DNA from: Candidatus Hodarchaeota archaeon
GTDB taxonomy: Archaea > Asgardarchaeota > Heimdallarchaeia > Hodarchaeales > Hodarchaeaceae
NCBI GenBank assembly: GCA_016840035.1
Contig: JAEOTC010000038.1
Coordinates: forward strand, 1 to 64,000
Reading direction: 5' to 3'
DNA: 64,000 nt
In this document: one piece after another, positions 31,789 through 42,763 of the stretch
Numbering within the stretch: position 1 is the stretch's first letter
Layout of the letters: the number at the start of each line of letters is the position of its first letter
Made by a program: the position numbers and the translations under genes
Notes under the pieces: model-generated
Told to the model about the DNA's origin: nothing
The model's database searches: none
Seen by the model: the letters and a program-made list of their open reading frames with translations, nothing else

Positions 31789-32049
31789 TTAGAATTCTAT
31801 ATTATCTACCCTTTTACGAATCAATGTCTGAAGATCTTTCAAAGATTGACTACTCTCAGAAGTTTTTGAGGGTTGAATTTGACGAAATTTTTCTATCAAC
31901 AGTTTCTCTTCAGTGGTCACTCTCATGATGATATTCTTTGGATTTTCTGAGGTAAATCTACCTTTATTGTCTCTTTTCTGACTGTTCATTCTAGATAGCC
32001 TTCTTTGAATCCTCGTTACACGGATATTTCTGACAATCAAGTGAATCAT
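31789..32049 (-). CDS. small basic protein, possible regulator
   Basis: NKGRFTSENPKNIIMRVTTEEKLLIEKFRQ; short ORF, no clear family. Confidence 0.3.
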   Translation of the reverse strand: MIHLIVRNIRVTRIQRRLSRMNSQKRDNKGRFTSENPKNIIMRVTTEEKLLIEKFRQIQPSKTSESSQSLKDLQTLIRKRVDNIEF

Positions 32050-32408
32050 GTAATTATTTTTCGTTTATTTATATACTTCTTAGAAGATACCGTGGGGTGT
32101 CCCCATGGGGGGGAATCTGGGCCCAAGATGCGCTTTGAATGGGAGAGGTTAGTGAAAATGACAAACTTGTTCAAGAAAAAGAAAAAAATCATCTTAACAT
32201 TTTATTTTTCCGTGTTACACGGAGTAATAATCATCAGAAAATTTACTATCAGGTATCATATCAGATTTATGTTCTGAGTGCTCAATCAGTTCATTTGAAA
32301 CATATACTTTGCTTGAAAAATTGTTCATACTACTAACTTGGGGGGTCTGTGGACTTATCAACACTTTCTCACTTCTTTTTGAGTGTAACAATTTGAGGAG
32401 AAATAAAT

Positions 32409-32810
32409 ATGTCTCATTTTACAAGAATAAAAACGAAAATCACAGATCGAAGTTGTTTATTGAAGACTCTAAAAAATCTACAATATACCGTAGAAGAAGA
32501 TTCTACAATACGAGGATATAATCGAAGAACCCGAAAGGGGGATATTGTTATTAAAACGAATGGAGAATTCGATGTAGGATTTATTAAAGGTAAAGACTCG
32601 TCCTACCAAATTCTCGCTGATTGGTATGGAGCTACCGCCGCAATAGGGAAAAATCGAAGAGAATTTGCGAACGAAGTTCAGAAGGAGTATGCAGTTACTA
32701 AAGTATTAAGTGAGCTTCGCAAAAAGGGTTATCGAATCAGATCCCGATATATTAATGAGATTGGTGAAATAAAACTTCTAGTTGTCAAACGAGGGTGGGT
32801 AGGCCGATGA
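32409..32810 (+). CDS. DUF1257/Ycf35-like protein
   Basis: MSHFTRIKTKITDRSCLLKTLKNLQYTVEE...RGYNRRTRKGDIVIKTNGEFDVGFIKG...EVQKEYAVTKVLSELRKKGY; SD-like ttgaggag upstream. Confidence 0.8.
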   Translation: MSHFTRIKTKITDRSCLLKTLKNLQYTVEEDSTIRGYNRRTRKGDIVIKTNGEFDVGFIKGKDSSYQILADWYGATAAIGKNRREFANEVQKEYAVTKVLSELRKKGYRIRSRYINEIGEIKLLVVKRGWVGR

Positions 32811-33013
32811 GTGCAGAAAACATTGAACTAGAAATCACTATTGATGAGAAGGGTAATATCAGTTATACTGTGAATGGAGTAAAGGGTAATTCTTGCACTG
32901 AAACTACAAAATTTCTTGATGAAGCTCTTGGGGAAGTAGCAAAAAGAGACTTCAAACGAGAATACTACGAACATCCTGTCGACGTCACTAATCGAGTTAC
33001 AACAAGAAAGTAA
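32807..33013 (+). CDS. DUF2997-like protein
   Basis: IELEITIDEKGNISYTVNGVKGNSCTETTKFLDEALGEVAKRDFKREYYE; starts in an ATGA overlap with the upstream gene. Confidence 0.72.
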   Translation: MSAENIELEITIDEKGNISYTVNGVKGNSCTETTKFLDEALGEVAKRDFKREYYEHPVDVTNRVTTRK

Positions 33014-33032
33014 CCTCCTCACGACACAGGCG

Positions 33033-34571
33033 ATGATTATGACTGACTTAAGTGAGGATCAACAGAAGAAAGTTGATATTCTAATTCGAGCACGTTATCC
33101 TCTCATCTATATTACCTCTTGGGAAGAAGAAAGGGTAGCTGTTATGTTAAACACACTTGCCATGAAAGCTGAAAAGCAATTAATTATTTGGAGTACGACG
33201 GAGGGATTTTCTGACTTCTCTGGTAGAAAAATGGATGGTGAATCAGTCGATCCCTTTGCAGCACTAACTTACATTACTGATTATCAAAGGCCAGCAATAT
33301 TTATGTTGAAAGACTTTCATCCGTTTATGAAAGATCCAGTAGTTATTCGGAAACTCCGGGATCTAAAAGTTCATCTTAATGCTTTGAAAAAAACGTGTGT
33401 ACTTGTATCTCCAGTTTTAGAAGTGCCTATTGAACTAGAAAAATTAATAAATGTCGTAGATTTTGATTTTCCATCCTTAGAATTGCTTGATACCGTTTTA
33501 GAAGGAATAATTGAACCATTAAGAACGAATTTCCTAGTGGATGTAAGTTTGACCGAGGAAGAGAGGGAAACTGTTTTAAAATCTGCCCTAGGACTCACCG
33601 TTGATGAAGCAGAAAATGTATTTGCTAAATCACTTGTTGAAGTAAAACGATTTGATCCAGCAATAATTATTCAAGAAAAGGAGCAAATAATCCGTAAATC
33701 GGGAATATTAGAATATTATCACTCAAATGAACACTTTGATAATATTGGAGGATTAGAATACTTAAAAGAGTGGTTAACCATTCGTAATCGGGGGTTTACT
33801 GAAAAGGCAAGAGAATATGGTCTTCCCTTTCCCTCTGGTTTGATGTTGATAGGTATTCCTGGGACAGGAAAATCGCTTACTGCACAGGCGGTTGCTTCCT
33901 TATGGAAGTTACCCCTATTAAGATTTGATGTCGGAAAGGTTTTTGGTGGTATTGTAGGTGAGAGTGAGCGAAACGTTCGCAATGCAATTAAGACAGCTGA
34001 GTCTGTATCTCCTTCAATACTCTGGATTGATGAAATTGAGAAGGGGTTTGCTGGGGTACAATCAAGTAACCAAACAGATGCCGGAACAACGAGTCGAGTC
34101 TTTGGTACGTTTATTACCTGGTTACAGGAAAAGAAGAAACCAGTTTTTGTTATAGCTACAGCCAATAATGTCAGTCAACTACCACCAGAACTTATGAGAA
34201 AAGGACGTTTTGATGAAATCTTCTTTCTAGATCTTCCCTCTCCAAAAGAACGTGAGGATATATTTTCTATTCACATCAGAAAAAGAAATCGTCAAATTGA
34301 GAATTTTGATATGAAAACACTTGTTGGCTTGAGCAAAGGGTACTCTGGAGCAGAGATCGAACAGACAATCGTTACTGCAATGTTTGAGGCTTTTTCTGAA
34401 GATCGGGAGGTCGAAACAACGGACATGATGAATGCGTTAGAAGATATGGTACCTTTATCACGTTTTATGAAGGAAGAAATTACTTCCTTACGTACTTGGG
34501 CTCAAGCACGCGCACGATTGGCTTCAAAAGCGGAACAACAGAAAAAATCCACCATAAAAATCGAGATTTGA
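33033..34571 (+). CDS. AAA+ ATPase, Ycf46-like
   Basis: N-term [23 protein letters not shown]; Walker A GIPGTGKS, Walker [12 protein letters not shown]; same operon as Ycf35-like gene. Confidence 0.87.
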   Translation: MIMTDLSEDQQKKVDILIRARYPLIYITSWEEERVAVMLNTLAMKAEKQLIIWSTTEGFSDFSGRKMDGESVDPFAALTYITDYQRPAIFMLKDFHPFMKDPVVIRKLRDLKVHLNALKKTCVLVSPVLEVPIELEKLINVVDFDFPSLELLDTVLEGIIEPLRTNFLVDVSLTEEERETVLKSALGLTVDEAENVFAKSLVEVKRFDPAIIIQEKEQIIRKSGILEYYHSNEHFDNIGGLEYLKEWLTIRNRGFTEKAREYGLPFPSGLMLIGIPGTGKSLTAQAVASLWKLPLLRFDVGKVFGGIVGESERNVRNAIKTAESVSPSILWIDEIEKGFAGVQSSNQTDAGTTSRVFGTFITWLQEKKKPVFVIATANNVSQLPPELMRKGRFDEIFFLDLPSPKEREDIFSIHIRKRNRQIENFDMKTLVGLSKGYSGAEIEQTIVTAMFEAFSEDREVETTDMMNALEDMVPLSRFMKEEITSLRTWAQARARLASKAEQQKKSTIKIEI

Positions 34572-34799
34572 GATTAATGTTATATGATTGATTTATCAAA
34601 TCAACCAGGTAGAAAATTCTCAGATTGGTAAGGTTTTTTCTGCAGAATAGTCCTTCGACTTAAGGATTGATGGATTAATTATTCGAACTGGCTTTTAAAT
34701 GGAGGAATTTCGCCACATTCTCAATTTTTAAATAAGTCTAAAAAATTAGTATTCATTGAAGCAACCTGAGTCAAAGATCCTTGAAGGTTGGAATGAACT

Positions 34800-35363
34800 A
34801 TGTCTAAAAATATTTGTCAAAATTGTGGAGCAATAGGAGCAATAGATGATTTATTTTGCCAAGAATGTGGATCAAAATTTGTAATTCAAGATAAATCAGT
34901 CTATTATGATTCTAATTCTCGTGTTAGGGAGTATAAAGGTTACATTCAAATTATTGGAATTATAGAAGCAATATTCGGAGTATTCGCAATGTTTATTGCA
35001 GGTCTTCTCATATTAGTTGCAGCATTACTACCTGTTATTGCCACCTCAGAGACCTTTATGTCAGAAAATGAAGCGATGACATGGCATCCGATATTACCTG
35101 GTTCAGAAGGGCAAATCGGAAACTCATCTGGGATTTTTCTGTTTGTGTTACTTGTTCTAGGTTTTGTAGCCCTATTTATACTAGCATATGGTATTCTCGC
35201 TATTATTAACGGTCGTAGATTAATGAGTTATCGAAGAAGTGGACATTCAGGTTCAATGGTGATCAGCGTACTAAGTTTGCTGGCCATGCCCATGGGAACC
35301 ATTTTCGGAATTTTTAGTCTGTATATCCTAACCCGTCCAGAAGTTGATCAGATTCTCTCTTGA
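34800..35363 (+). CDS. zinc-ribbon membrane protein
   Basis: CQNCGAIGAIDDLFCQECG then ~3-4 TM. Confidence 0.6.
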   Translation: MSKNICQNCGAIGAIDDLFCQECGSKFVIQDKSVYYDSNSRVREYKGYIQIIGIIEAIFGVFAMFIAGLLILVAALLPVIATSETFMSENEAMTWHPILPGSEGQIGNSSGIFLFVLLVLGFVALFILAYGILAIINGRRLMSYRRSGHSGSMVISVLSLLAMPMGTIFGIFSLYILTRPEVDQILS

Positions 35364-35423
35364 ACAGTGAACAGAGATTCTTTCTCTTCACCATTTTCTT
35401 TATAATAAAAAATATACTCAGGT

Positions 35424-35687
35424 TTAGAGCTTGATCCTCATCCTTCTCATAAATTCCTTTCCTCCCATTTTATTCCAAAACCCTATTGATTGAGGATTAT
35501 TACTGGCTACTGTTAATTCGACATGATTCACTTGAAAGGTCTTAAACCAGGTGCAAATTGAGTCAAAAAGTTTTGTTCCGATTCCTTGTCTTTTATAACC
35601 CGAATCCACATTCTTCTTCATTGGGGTACCCCTCGGAGTATACTTAATCCTTCGAAGGTCCCCCTGGAAGGGAACACAGGTAGTCAT
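35424..35687 (-). pseudogene. truncated GNAT acetyltransferase (C-terminal half only)
   Basis: GYKRQGIGTKLFDSICTWFKTFQVNHVELTVASNNPQSIGFWNKMGGKEF matches GNAT motifs A/B; no N-terminal strands upstream. Confidence 0.5.
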
Positions 35688-35779
35688 TAATGATTCGGAT
35701 AATGTTGAATAATCACTTATGAGAAAAAAAGAAAAGAGTGAAAGAGTAGGCCTTGATGATGCTAACGGAGCTGAATAGG

Positions 35780-36748
35780 CTAGCTAATATTATTAGCAAG
35801 TTTAAAGCCAAGTACTTGCCAAGCAAGGACATCTTTAATCATGATATTCGCCGTTGATATAGGATCTTTCCTGATAAGACGTCTAAGACCATTCATGACT
35901 CCTAGCATTATACGTATCTCAGGTTTGAGTAATTTAAATTCAGGAATAATCGGATTAATTTCTCGCATTGCTGTAGTATAGATGAAATCTTGATCATCGA
36001 GTTTCCCTTCCGAGTGTGCTTTACTAAATATCTCCCACATCTGGTTAAAAACATGTTCAGCCTCATCTAAAACAGTTTTTGCTTCATTGTCTATGATACA
36101 ACCAAAATGACATAAACTAATGGTATTATAATCAATATTTTTAAGTTTTTGAATTGTAGAATGGAAATCTTTCTTATTACAAAACGGAGGTAAAATCGGA
36201 GGTAAATATGCGTTATCGCCAGCTTTCATACCGATTGCATCCCCGACAAAGATGTTTTTATTCCTTTCATCGAGGATGGAGATGTGATCGGAAATATGTC
36301 CAGGTGTGTGATAAATCTTTAGAGAGATCCCACCAAGATCAACAGTGTTTCCCTCACTCAAGGGGGTTACATCCTTGATATTCTGAAAACTCCCCTTTTG
36401 ATCAAAAACGTTGTTAAATGACTGATCTTCAAGCAAAGGAATAGCCTCAGTATGGGCAAAAACCTCAATTGCTTTCTGTTCTTTTAACGCTCTTTGTCTT
36501 AATATGGGAACTCCCTGACAATGGTCCCAATGAGAGTGTGTCAGGATAATATAATCTGGGGGAAAGGCGTCTAGCTGCTTTAATGCTTTAATAATCCGTG
36601 GTGCGCCTGATCGTGTCCCACTATCAATTAAACAAGACTTCTCTGCTTGAACTAAATATACTCCTCCCGCGCCTGCAACATCAACATAGCCAAAATCAAT
36701 TAGAGTGGTATTGGAATTTATAGGTCCTGGTATCCTCATTCCAGTCAA
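35780..36748 (-). CDS. metallo-beta-lactamase-fold hydrolase
   Basis: ILTHSHWDHCQGVPIL, YHTPGHISDHISILD, FVGDAIG, SLCHFGC. Confidence 0.88.
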   Translation of the reverse strand: MTGMRIPGPINSNTTLIDFGYVDVAGAGGVYLVQAEKSCLIDSGTRSGAPRIIKALKQLDAFPPDYIILTHSHWDHCQGVPILRQRALKEQKAIEVFAHTEAIPLLEDQSFNNVFDQKGSFQNIKDVTPLSEGNTVDLGGISLKIYHTPGHISDHISILDERNKNIFVGDAIGMKAGDNAYLPPILPPFCNKKDFHSTIQKLKNIDYNTISLCHFGCIIDNEAKTVLDEAEHVFNQMWEIFSKAHSEGKLDDQDFIYTTAMREINPIIPEFKLLKPEIRIMLGVMNGLRRLIRKDPISTANIMIKDVLAWQVLGFKLANNIS

Positions 36749-37015
36749 AATTTCTCCTCCTTAAACATAAAACATTAGAAATTTGGTTATCAAAATCCAC
36801 TCATGGAATTTAACCTATATAAAACTTGGGAACAAATTGCTTTTCATGGGATCAGAGATAATCTTGACACATTTTCTTACCCAAAAAGCTATACTCATGG
36901 GTGGGGTAATTCTTGACCAGAGACTCCCCAAATGATTGTAACGGAACAAAAAAGAGAATAAAAGCAGCTGCACCTGCTACTAGCCCACGAAGAAAATCCA
37001 TCTTAACCAAAGCAT

Positions 37016-38479
37016 CTATTTCCTGTGATCTGAATAGAGAGATTTAATATACTCAATAGGGGGTTTCCAATCATCAGGAAGAGGACTTTTATAGGGGGTC
37101 CGAGTGATCTTTTTGTTAAATTCGCTTTTTGCTTGTAATACTAGCTCAGGATTGGTAAATAATTCAAAACTAGCTAGAGCTAATACTTTTGCTGCATATA
37201 ACATCCCTTTATGTCCAATACTCATTCCTGCTTGGGCAACAAGTTGCCAAGAATGGCCAGGTGTCCCTAATATCGTACAAGTGGTTGCAAATTGGGCTAA
37301 AGGTGTAACCCAGCTTACATCCCCTACATCTGTAGAACCAGGTAGCGTTACACCCCTACTTACAAGAGGTATAACTGTCTTATGTAATTTAACTCCTCTT
37401 AATTTCTCTAACTCTTTCTGCATATCGATAGGGTAAGTTGCAAGAATTCTGTCGAAATAACCTTTCTCAAAAGTTTTGATAATACTATCAGCATAATCCT
37501 GATCACTTTGATCGTACGTTGGTGATCCGATCTGGTTCATCTTTTCATAAAGCAAGTCTTCTAGCGTAAGATTTGGGAGAAGGTTCGCTGATCCTCCCTG
37601 AAAGTCAATTTCAACTTCTGTTTCTGTCATAAGAGCGGCTCCCTTTGCTACTTTGACAACACGAGGATAGATCTCTGCCAATTGGTCAAGCTTAGCAGCT
37701 CTTACGAAATACCATACTGCAGCTTCATCTGGTACAATATTGGGAGCTTGTCCACCTTTTGTGATGATATAGTGTAGTCTTGCATCTGGTATAAGATGTT
37801 CCCTTAAATAATTACACCCCACATTCATTAATTCTACTGCATCAAGAGCTGATCTTCCATGATATGGATCAGCAGCTGCATGAGCAGTTTTTCCTTTGAA
37901 ATTAAAGACGACAGAGTAAATTGCCTGAAAATTGGTTGTTACTACCATGTTAAAATCCCATGGATGCCAAGTCAAAGATATATCAACATCAGAAAACGCT
38001 CCAGCTTTCACCATCCCCCCTTTTGCATCCACATTCTCTTCTGCCGGACAGCCATAATATCGAATAGTTCCTTGAAAATCACCATTATCAAATGACTCTT
38101 TCAATGCTAAACACGCTGTAAGTCCTGCAACTCCTAATAAATTATGACCACAACCATGTCCAGGTGCACCTTCTTCAAAGGGCTTTTTTATTGGATCAGA
38201 CGTTTGACTAAGCCCAGGCAGTGCATCAAATTCTCCTAATATTGCTACAACAGGTTTACTTGTTCCATGACTTGCTATAAAAGCAGTAGGCATACCTGCT
38301 ATGCCTTGTTCAATCGTAAAGCCAGCTTCTTTTAATGTCTCTATTAAGAGATGGGAGGATTTTTCTTCTAATAATCCAATCTCTGCAAATCTCCATATAC
38401 TATCACTAATTTCAATGAATTTCTCTTTATTCTTTTCAATCCAATCTAGAAAATCCAAAGGCAAACCAATGACCTCCAA
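37016..38479 (-). CDS. M20-family amidohydrolase (AbgB-like)
   Basis: ILGEFDALPGLSQ, GHGCGHNLLGVAGLTA, AEENVDAKGGMVKAGAFSDVD, TLPGSTDVGDVSWVTP. Confidence 0.88.
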   Translation of the reverse strand: MEVIGLPLDFLDWIEKNKEKFIEISDSIWRFAEIGLLEEKSSHLLIETLKEAGFTIEQGIAGMPTAFIASHGTSKPVVAILGEFDALPGLSQTSDPIKKPFEEGAPGHGCGHNLLGVAGLTACLALKESFDNGDFQGTIRYYGCPAEENVDAKGGMVKAGAFSDVDISLTWHPWDFNMVVTTNFQAIYSVVFNFKGKTAHAAADPYHGRSALDAVELMNVGCNYLREHLIPDARLHYIITKGGQAPNIVPDEAAVWYFVRAAKLDQLAEIYPRVVKVAKGAALMTETEVEIDFQGGSANLLPNLTLEDLLYEKMNQIGSPTYDQSDQDYADSIIKTFEKGYFDRILATYPIDMQKELEKLRGVKLHKTVIPLVSRGVTLPGSTDVGDVSWVTPLAQFATTCTILGTPGHSWQLVAQAGMSIGHKGMLYAAKVLALASFELFTNPELVLQAKSEFNKKITRTPYKSPLPDDWKPPIEYIKSLYSDHRK

Positions 38480-38653
38480 TTATGCTAATACAACAATTCA
38501 ATTGCAACGATATCACAATTTATCTTTGTTATTATATTCGAAATTGAAAGTACAGGTTTAAGATGAGAGAATATAGAAAAAAAGGAAAAGATGGTTGCTA
38601 GCTCTAAATACGAAAGTAGAATCCAGATCAAACCAAGAATGTATAAAGAAAAT

Positions 38654-39106
38654 TTAGTGGACGACTAAACTAGTTCCACAATTAGGACAAAATTTGGCTT
38701 GGGCAGTATTTTGGGTACCACATTTGATACAAAAGTTAGCGATTTGTCCAACTGGAGCTTGAGGAACGGGTTGAGCACCTGCGTAATATTGTTGACGAGG
38801 TTTGTTCTGGTAACGGATCGGTTCAATAATCCAATAGTATAAAGGACCACCAACCATAATGATAAAACCTACAAAGACCATCAACATCCAGATAGGATTA
38901 AGTAACGAGGAATCATAGCTTTGACCATATTCTTGTTTTCCAATAAAACTTAAAGCAGCAAAAATCGAAGCAACTAACCAAAAACCAAAACCAAAAATCC
39001 CAACACCAAATCCGCGTAAAAAACGCATTTCCTCATCATCCTCAAGTTTAGGTTTGTAACAAGTGGGGCTTATAAAAAGGTTTGGAGGGAAGGGGAAAAA
39101 AACCAA
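38654..39106 (-). CDS. membrane protein with C-terminal zinc ribbon
   Basis: Two TM segments then FCIKCGTQNTAQAKFCPNCG. Confidence 0.6.
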   Translation of the reverse strand: MVFFPFPPNLFISPTCYKPKLEDDEEMRFLRGFGVGIFGFGFWLVASIFAALSFIGKQEYGQSYDSSLLNPIWMLMVFVGFIIMVGGPLYYWIIEPIRYQNKPRQQYYAGAQPVPQAPVGQIANFCIKCGTQNTAQAKFCPNCGTSLVVH

Positions 39107-39210
39107 AAAAATATGTTGACCTTCGACTTCAAATTGTGAGTATAAATGGTGAAAAAGGAATCCAATTTGGATAAAATCTGTAAAATACCAACCAAACTCC
39201 CCAAAACAGA

Positions 39211-39286
39211 AAAAATGAAAAGAGATGCCGTTTAAACGGTAATCTCAATGCTTAGCTCACGTACCAGCTCTTTGTAGTGATATCTC
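39211..39286 (-). repeat. degenerate copy of TFB 3' end (copy 1)
   Basis: Minus strand reads ...RYHYKELVRELSIEITV* and then palindrome CCGTTTAAACGG; aligns with the end of the TFB gene at 53.99 kb. Confidence 0.8.
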
Positions 39287-39392
39287 CCTAGTAGGGTGAG
39301 GAATACGAAAACAAGAAGGAATTGAAGACTTCGTTTCCTCCCAAAGTATTTTGAATGATTACATAACTGATTCCAGTATTATCCGCTGACTG

Positions 39393-40253
39393 GTGAATGA
39401 TATGTGTAAATACTGCTATCAACACACTCGGAAAATGTGGTATCTCGAAAAAGAATCCTTTGATATTAGATCAGGTAGATTCATGAAAATATTGCCAGGT
39501 AGATTCAGAGAACTGTGGTATAATTTTTACGCTCCTAAGTTACAATCGTTTGTTGATGGAACTACTGGTGACATTGGAGCGAATCCTGATCGTGAACCGT
39601 ACAAGGGTTTACAAAAGATGTTTTACAATTATTTCGCAAAGAACTTTTTAGGTGGTCAGGTCGTTAGCTCCCTCGATGAAATGATGCAAGTCCTTGATCA
39701 AGCAGAAGATATTTTTGTTTCATATTGTTCTTGTAAAAAAACCGCTGGCGGGGGAGAAGATTATCGATGCCTTTTTCTTAATCACAACGCCCGATTTACT
39801 AGAAAACGGCAACTCCAAGGGAAAACAAACAATGAAGGACGTTTCATCGACAAAGATGAAGCAAAAGAAGTAATTCAAGAAAAACGTCGTTTAGGTCATT
39901 ATGGCACAGTTCTGTGGGGATTACGACCGAAAGTAGATTGCATTTGTAATTGTGACCAATATTGTGCGGGTTTATACACTCCCGAAATACGATGGGGATT
40001 ACTACCCTCCTTCACTATTTCTGTAATCGTCGATTCTGATAAATGTGATTCTGATTGTACAGTATGCCTTGATCTTTGTTACCCAAAAGCCATTACAAAA
40101 AATGAGGACGGATTAGTGACTTCAATAGATAATTATCTATGTATAGGCTGTAATCTGTGTGTTGAGAATTGTCCAAATGGAGTTTATGATTCTCAACCAC
40201 GTAAGATATATTATGACGCTTCTATTGGTAAAAAACGCGTATTAGAATATTGA
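39393..40253 (+). CDS. 4Fe-4S-cluster protein
   Basis: CDSDCTVCLDLCYPKAI and CIGCNLCVENCPNGVY; further Cys motifs (SYCSCKK, CICNCDQYC). Confidence 0.7.
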   Translation: MNDMCKYCYQHTRKMWYLEKESFDIRSGRFMKILPGRFRELWYNFYAPKLQSFVDGTTGDIGANPDREPYKGLQKMFYNYFAKNFLGGQVVSSLDEMMQVLDQAEDIFVSYCSCKKTAGGGEDYRCLFLNHNARFTRKRQLQGKTNNEGRFIDKDEAKEVIQEKRRLGHYGTVLWGLRPKVDCICNCDQYCAGLYTPEIRWGLLPSFTISVIVDSDKCDSDCTVCLDLCYPKAITKNEDGLVTSIDNYLCIGCNLCVENCPNGVYDSQPRKIYYDASIGKKRVLEY

Positions 40254-40290
40254 TGAAACTATAACAGAATGAGATAAAAACAACAAGATG

Positions 40291-40379
40291 AAAAAGAAAG
40301 GAGATACCGCCTAGACGGTAATCTCAATGTTTAGCTTGCGTACGAGTTCTTTATAGCGATTTCTCACGGTTACTTCGGA
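40291..40379 (-). repeat. degenerate copy of TFB 3' end (copy 2)
   Basis: Minus strand reads GFSEVTVRNRYKELVRKLNIEITV* followed by the CCGTCTAGGCGG palindrome and A-rich tail. Confidence 0.88.
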
Positions 40380-40469
40380 AAATCCGAACAGCTATGCAAG
40401 TATCTCAAGGGTAGAGAGATGAGAAGATAAAGTTTATAAGATCTGAAGACTCCTAGAAATAGGATAAGT

Positions 40470-41063
40470 ATGAAAAAAAATAACCGATGTCTTCTTCAGC
40501 TTGTCATTCTAATAGTACTTATCTTGAATCTAATGACAGGGTTAAAACTAATCCGAGGAGGAGAGATGAAAAGGGATCAACTCGTCCAAGTCGAATTATT
40601 ACTATTTCTAAAGGCTGTTCCCATGGAAGATTATCCTACAGCGGTTTTCAGTGGAATTGAAGACTATCAGGTTTGGACTGGAAATGTAACGGTCAATGGC
40701 TCAGTCGCTACAAATAATGACCTCAAAGAAGCAGTTGTGACCCTCAAAAATCGAACGTCAACATTTCTTCACACGAATTTAACGCTAACTAAAGATACGG
40801 ACTACTTAGGTCCGAAAAATCTAGCCTACTTATTCGAAGTAACACTTAATAGTAATGAATATCCAAATGGGTCGTATACATTGTTTTTTCATTTTCTAGA
40901 TACCAAAGGTGCCGGAATGATTTATCATTGGGACATCAGGATAGCTAATGCTTCAGATCATCTCTCTCCAGCAATAGGCCTCCCTCTGAGTTTCCTCACA
41001 CTGTTTTCTATTATTACCATTCGTCGAAAAGTTCCACGACTATTCAAGGAAGAGAAAAAATAA
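40470..41063 (+). CDS. secreted/membrane-anchored protein
   Basis: N-terminal signal-like hydrophobic segment; C-terminal TM followed by basic tail (IRRKVPRLFKEEKK). Confidence 0.5.
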   Translation: MKKNNRCLLQLVILIVLILNLMTGLKLIRGGEMKRDQLVQVELLLFLKAVPMEDYPTAVFSGIEDYQVWTGNVTVNGSVATNNDLKEAVVTLKNRTSTFLHTNLTLTKDTDYLGPKNLAYLFEVTLNSNEYPNGSYTLFFHFLDTKGAGMIYHWDIRIANASDHLSPAIGLPLSFLTLFSIITIRRKVPRLFKEEKK

Positions 41064-41124
41064 AGGAGAGAATACCTAGACGGTTATCTCAATACTAAGC
41101 TTACGTACAAGCTCTTTATAAATG
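41056..41124 (-). repeat. degenerate copy of TFB 3' end (copy 3)
   Basis: Minus strand reads IYKELVRKLSIEITV*, peptide identical to TFB from YKELV to the stop with synonymous differences. Confidence 0.85.
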
Positions 41125-41698
41125 GAGTTCTCAATCTTTTATTATGTACTTGCACTTCGGCATGATTTCAGTCAGTTTTGAATGAGAATCCTGAAAAGGA
41201 TATAGTGAGGAAATTTTTCAAATCACGAAATACTCCATTCTTATATGCGTGAAGGAGGGATAATTGAACATTTGTACTATTCTCCAATATATATAGGAAA
41301 TTATCCTGATGGGGACTGGAATGAATCATATGAGCTTCACGATTATATAGGGGGTTATATTATGGGTGGAATGAACCCCACATGGTATTTGCATCCTGAT
41401 ACAGAGAACAGAGTTTATAAAAATCTAGATCAATGGGATGGACCTATTTAATGATCTTTAAAAGAGAGCTCATTTAAATTTAAAAAAAGAGAATAATAAC
41501 TATAATTTGTAGGGTTAATTAACCATATGTTCACATTTCAAATACAAAATAGTTCTCGTGGAAATCGTAAAAATGTGTGATTAATGCATTATATGATAAG
41601 TATAAAAGCAAATAAAGGACTAGAAATTACTAGTTTTTTTCAGTTAACTGAAAAAAATAAGAATTCAGTAAAAAAGACTTGAATGAGCTGAAAACAAG

Positions 41699-42763
41699 AT
41701 GAAAAGGGGAAAAAGAGGATATTATCTATTATTAGTGAATCTGAGTCTGGGGTTATTACTATTACTAAGTGGATGCACGCTATTACCAACGAGTGAACCA
41801 GAGGAGATATTATCATTTGATCCAAATACTGCAACCATATATAATCCGAAAACAAACATTTCAGAGAGTTTTTATGTCAGGAACATGAACAGGAGTGGTA
41901 GTACTTTCTACCATGAAGATCAAATGAAAATTATAGTCGGAGTAAGAGATTCTAAAGGACTTCCAGGAGTAGCTGTGAATTTACATTTGAGAGTTATCTT
42001 TGACTGGTATGGAAATACAGATATTGTAAATTTAACAGAAGAATTCGGCCTCAAAATGACCACTAATCAATCAGGAGCGGTGTGTTTGATTTGTACATAT
42101 AATCAATATACATGGCCTCAAGGGTCTTATACCACTGAAGGAATACTTGAGATTTCTTCTTCTCAGCTAAATAATACAAGAGGATCCTCTGGAAAGCTAG
42201 ATTTTACCTATTATCATAAAGAAATCACACGAAATTCAACAGTAGAGGGGGGGATAGCAGTTATAAATGCTTTAGAAAAAATGAATCTGATAGAAGAAGC
42301 CAGTTTACTCGGTGGGGAAGACAACCTATACCCAAACTGGAATAGTCAATATTATGAATACTACGATATTAATCAAGTAATATTAAACCAATCTACCATT
42401 GAATTCTATACTAATTATCGCCAGCAACCAAGAGTTGAAGTCTACTATGTAGCATGGACAATCCTGTACGAAGAAACGAATTTAACATACAATATCATCA
42501 GAAATAACTGGAGTACATATATTGGGGAAGATTATGGATCTTTACTGATCAGTGATGAATATCTTGGAGAGAATTGGCTAATAACTGAACCAATCACAAA
42601 AGTAAATCTTACAACAGGTTGGTTAGTCATGCAAATTTTATATATTGATTCATTCCAAGAACCACTAAACGGTTGGACAAGAGTAGTTTATCAAGTTAGC
42701 CTTGTAACCATAGATATGCAACTTCGATGGTTATTATCTAGTTCCTTTACAGCAATAGCCTAA
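41699..42763 (+). CDS. putative lipoprotein, uncharacterised
   Basis: Signal peptide with lipobox-like LLLLLSGC, beta-rich extracellular sequence. Confidence 0.55.
   Translation: MKRGKRGYYLLLVNLSLGLLLLLSGCTLLPTSEPEEILSFDPNTATIYNPKTNISESFYVRNMNRSGSTFYHEDQMKIIVGVRDSKGLPGVAVNLHLRVIFDWYGNTDIVNLTEEFGLKMTTNQSGAVCLICTYNQYTWPQGSYTTEGILEISSSQLNNTRGSSGKLDFTYYHKEITRNSTVEGGIAVINALEKMNLIEEASLLGGEDNLYPNWNSQYYEYYDINQVILNQSTIEFYTNYRQQPRVEVYYVAWTILYEETNLTYNIIRNNWSTYIGEDYGSLLISDEYLGENWLITEPITKVNLTTGWLVMQILYIDSFQEPLNGWTRVVYQVSLVTIDMQLRWLLSSSFTAIA

Noticed and set aside
32409-34571. Plastid or cyanobacterial contamination explaining the Ycf-like genes
   Set aside because: Flanked on both sides by genes with similar base composition in continuous sequence; no photosynthetic genes.
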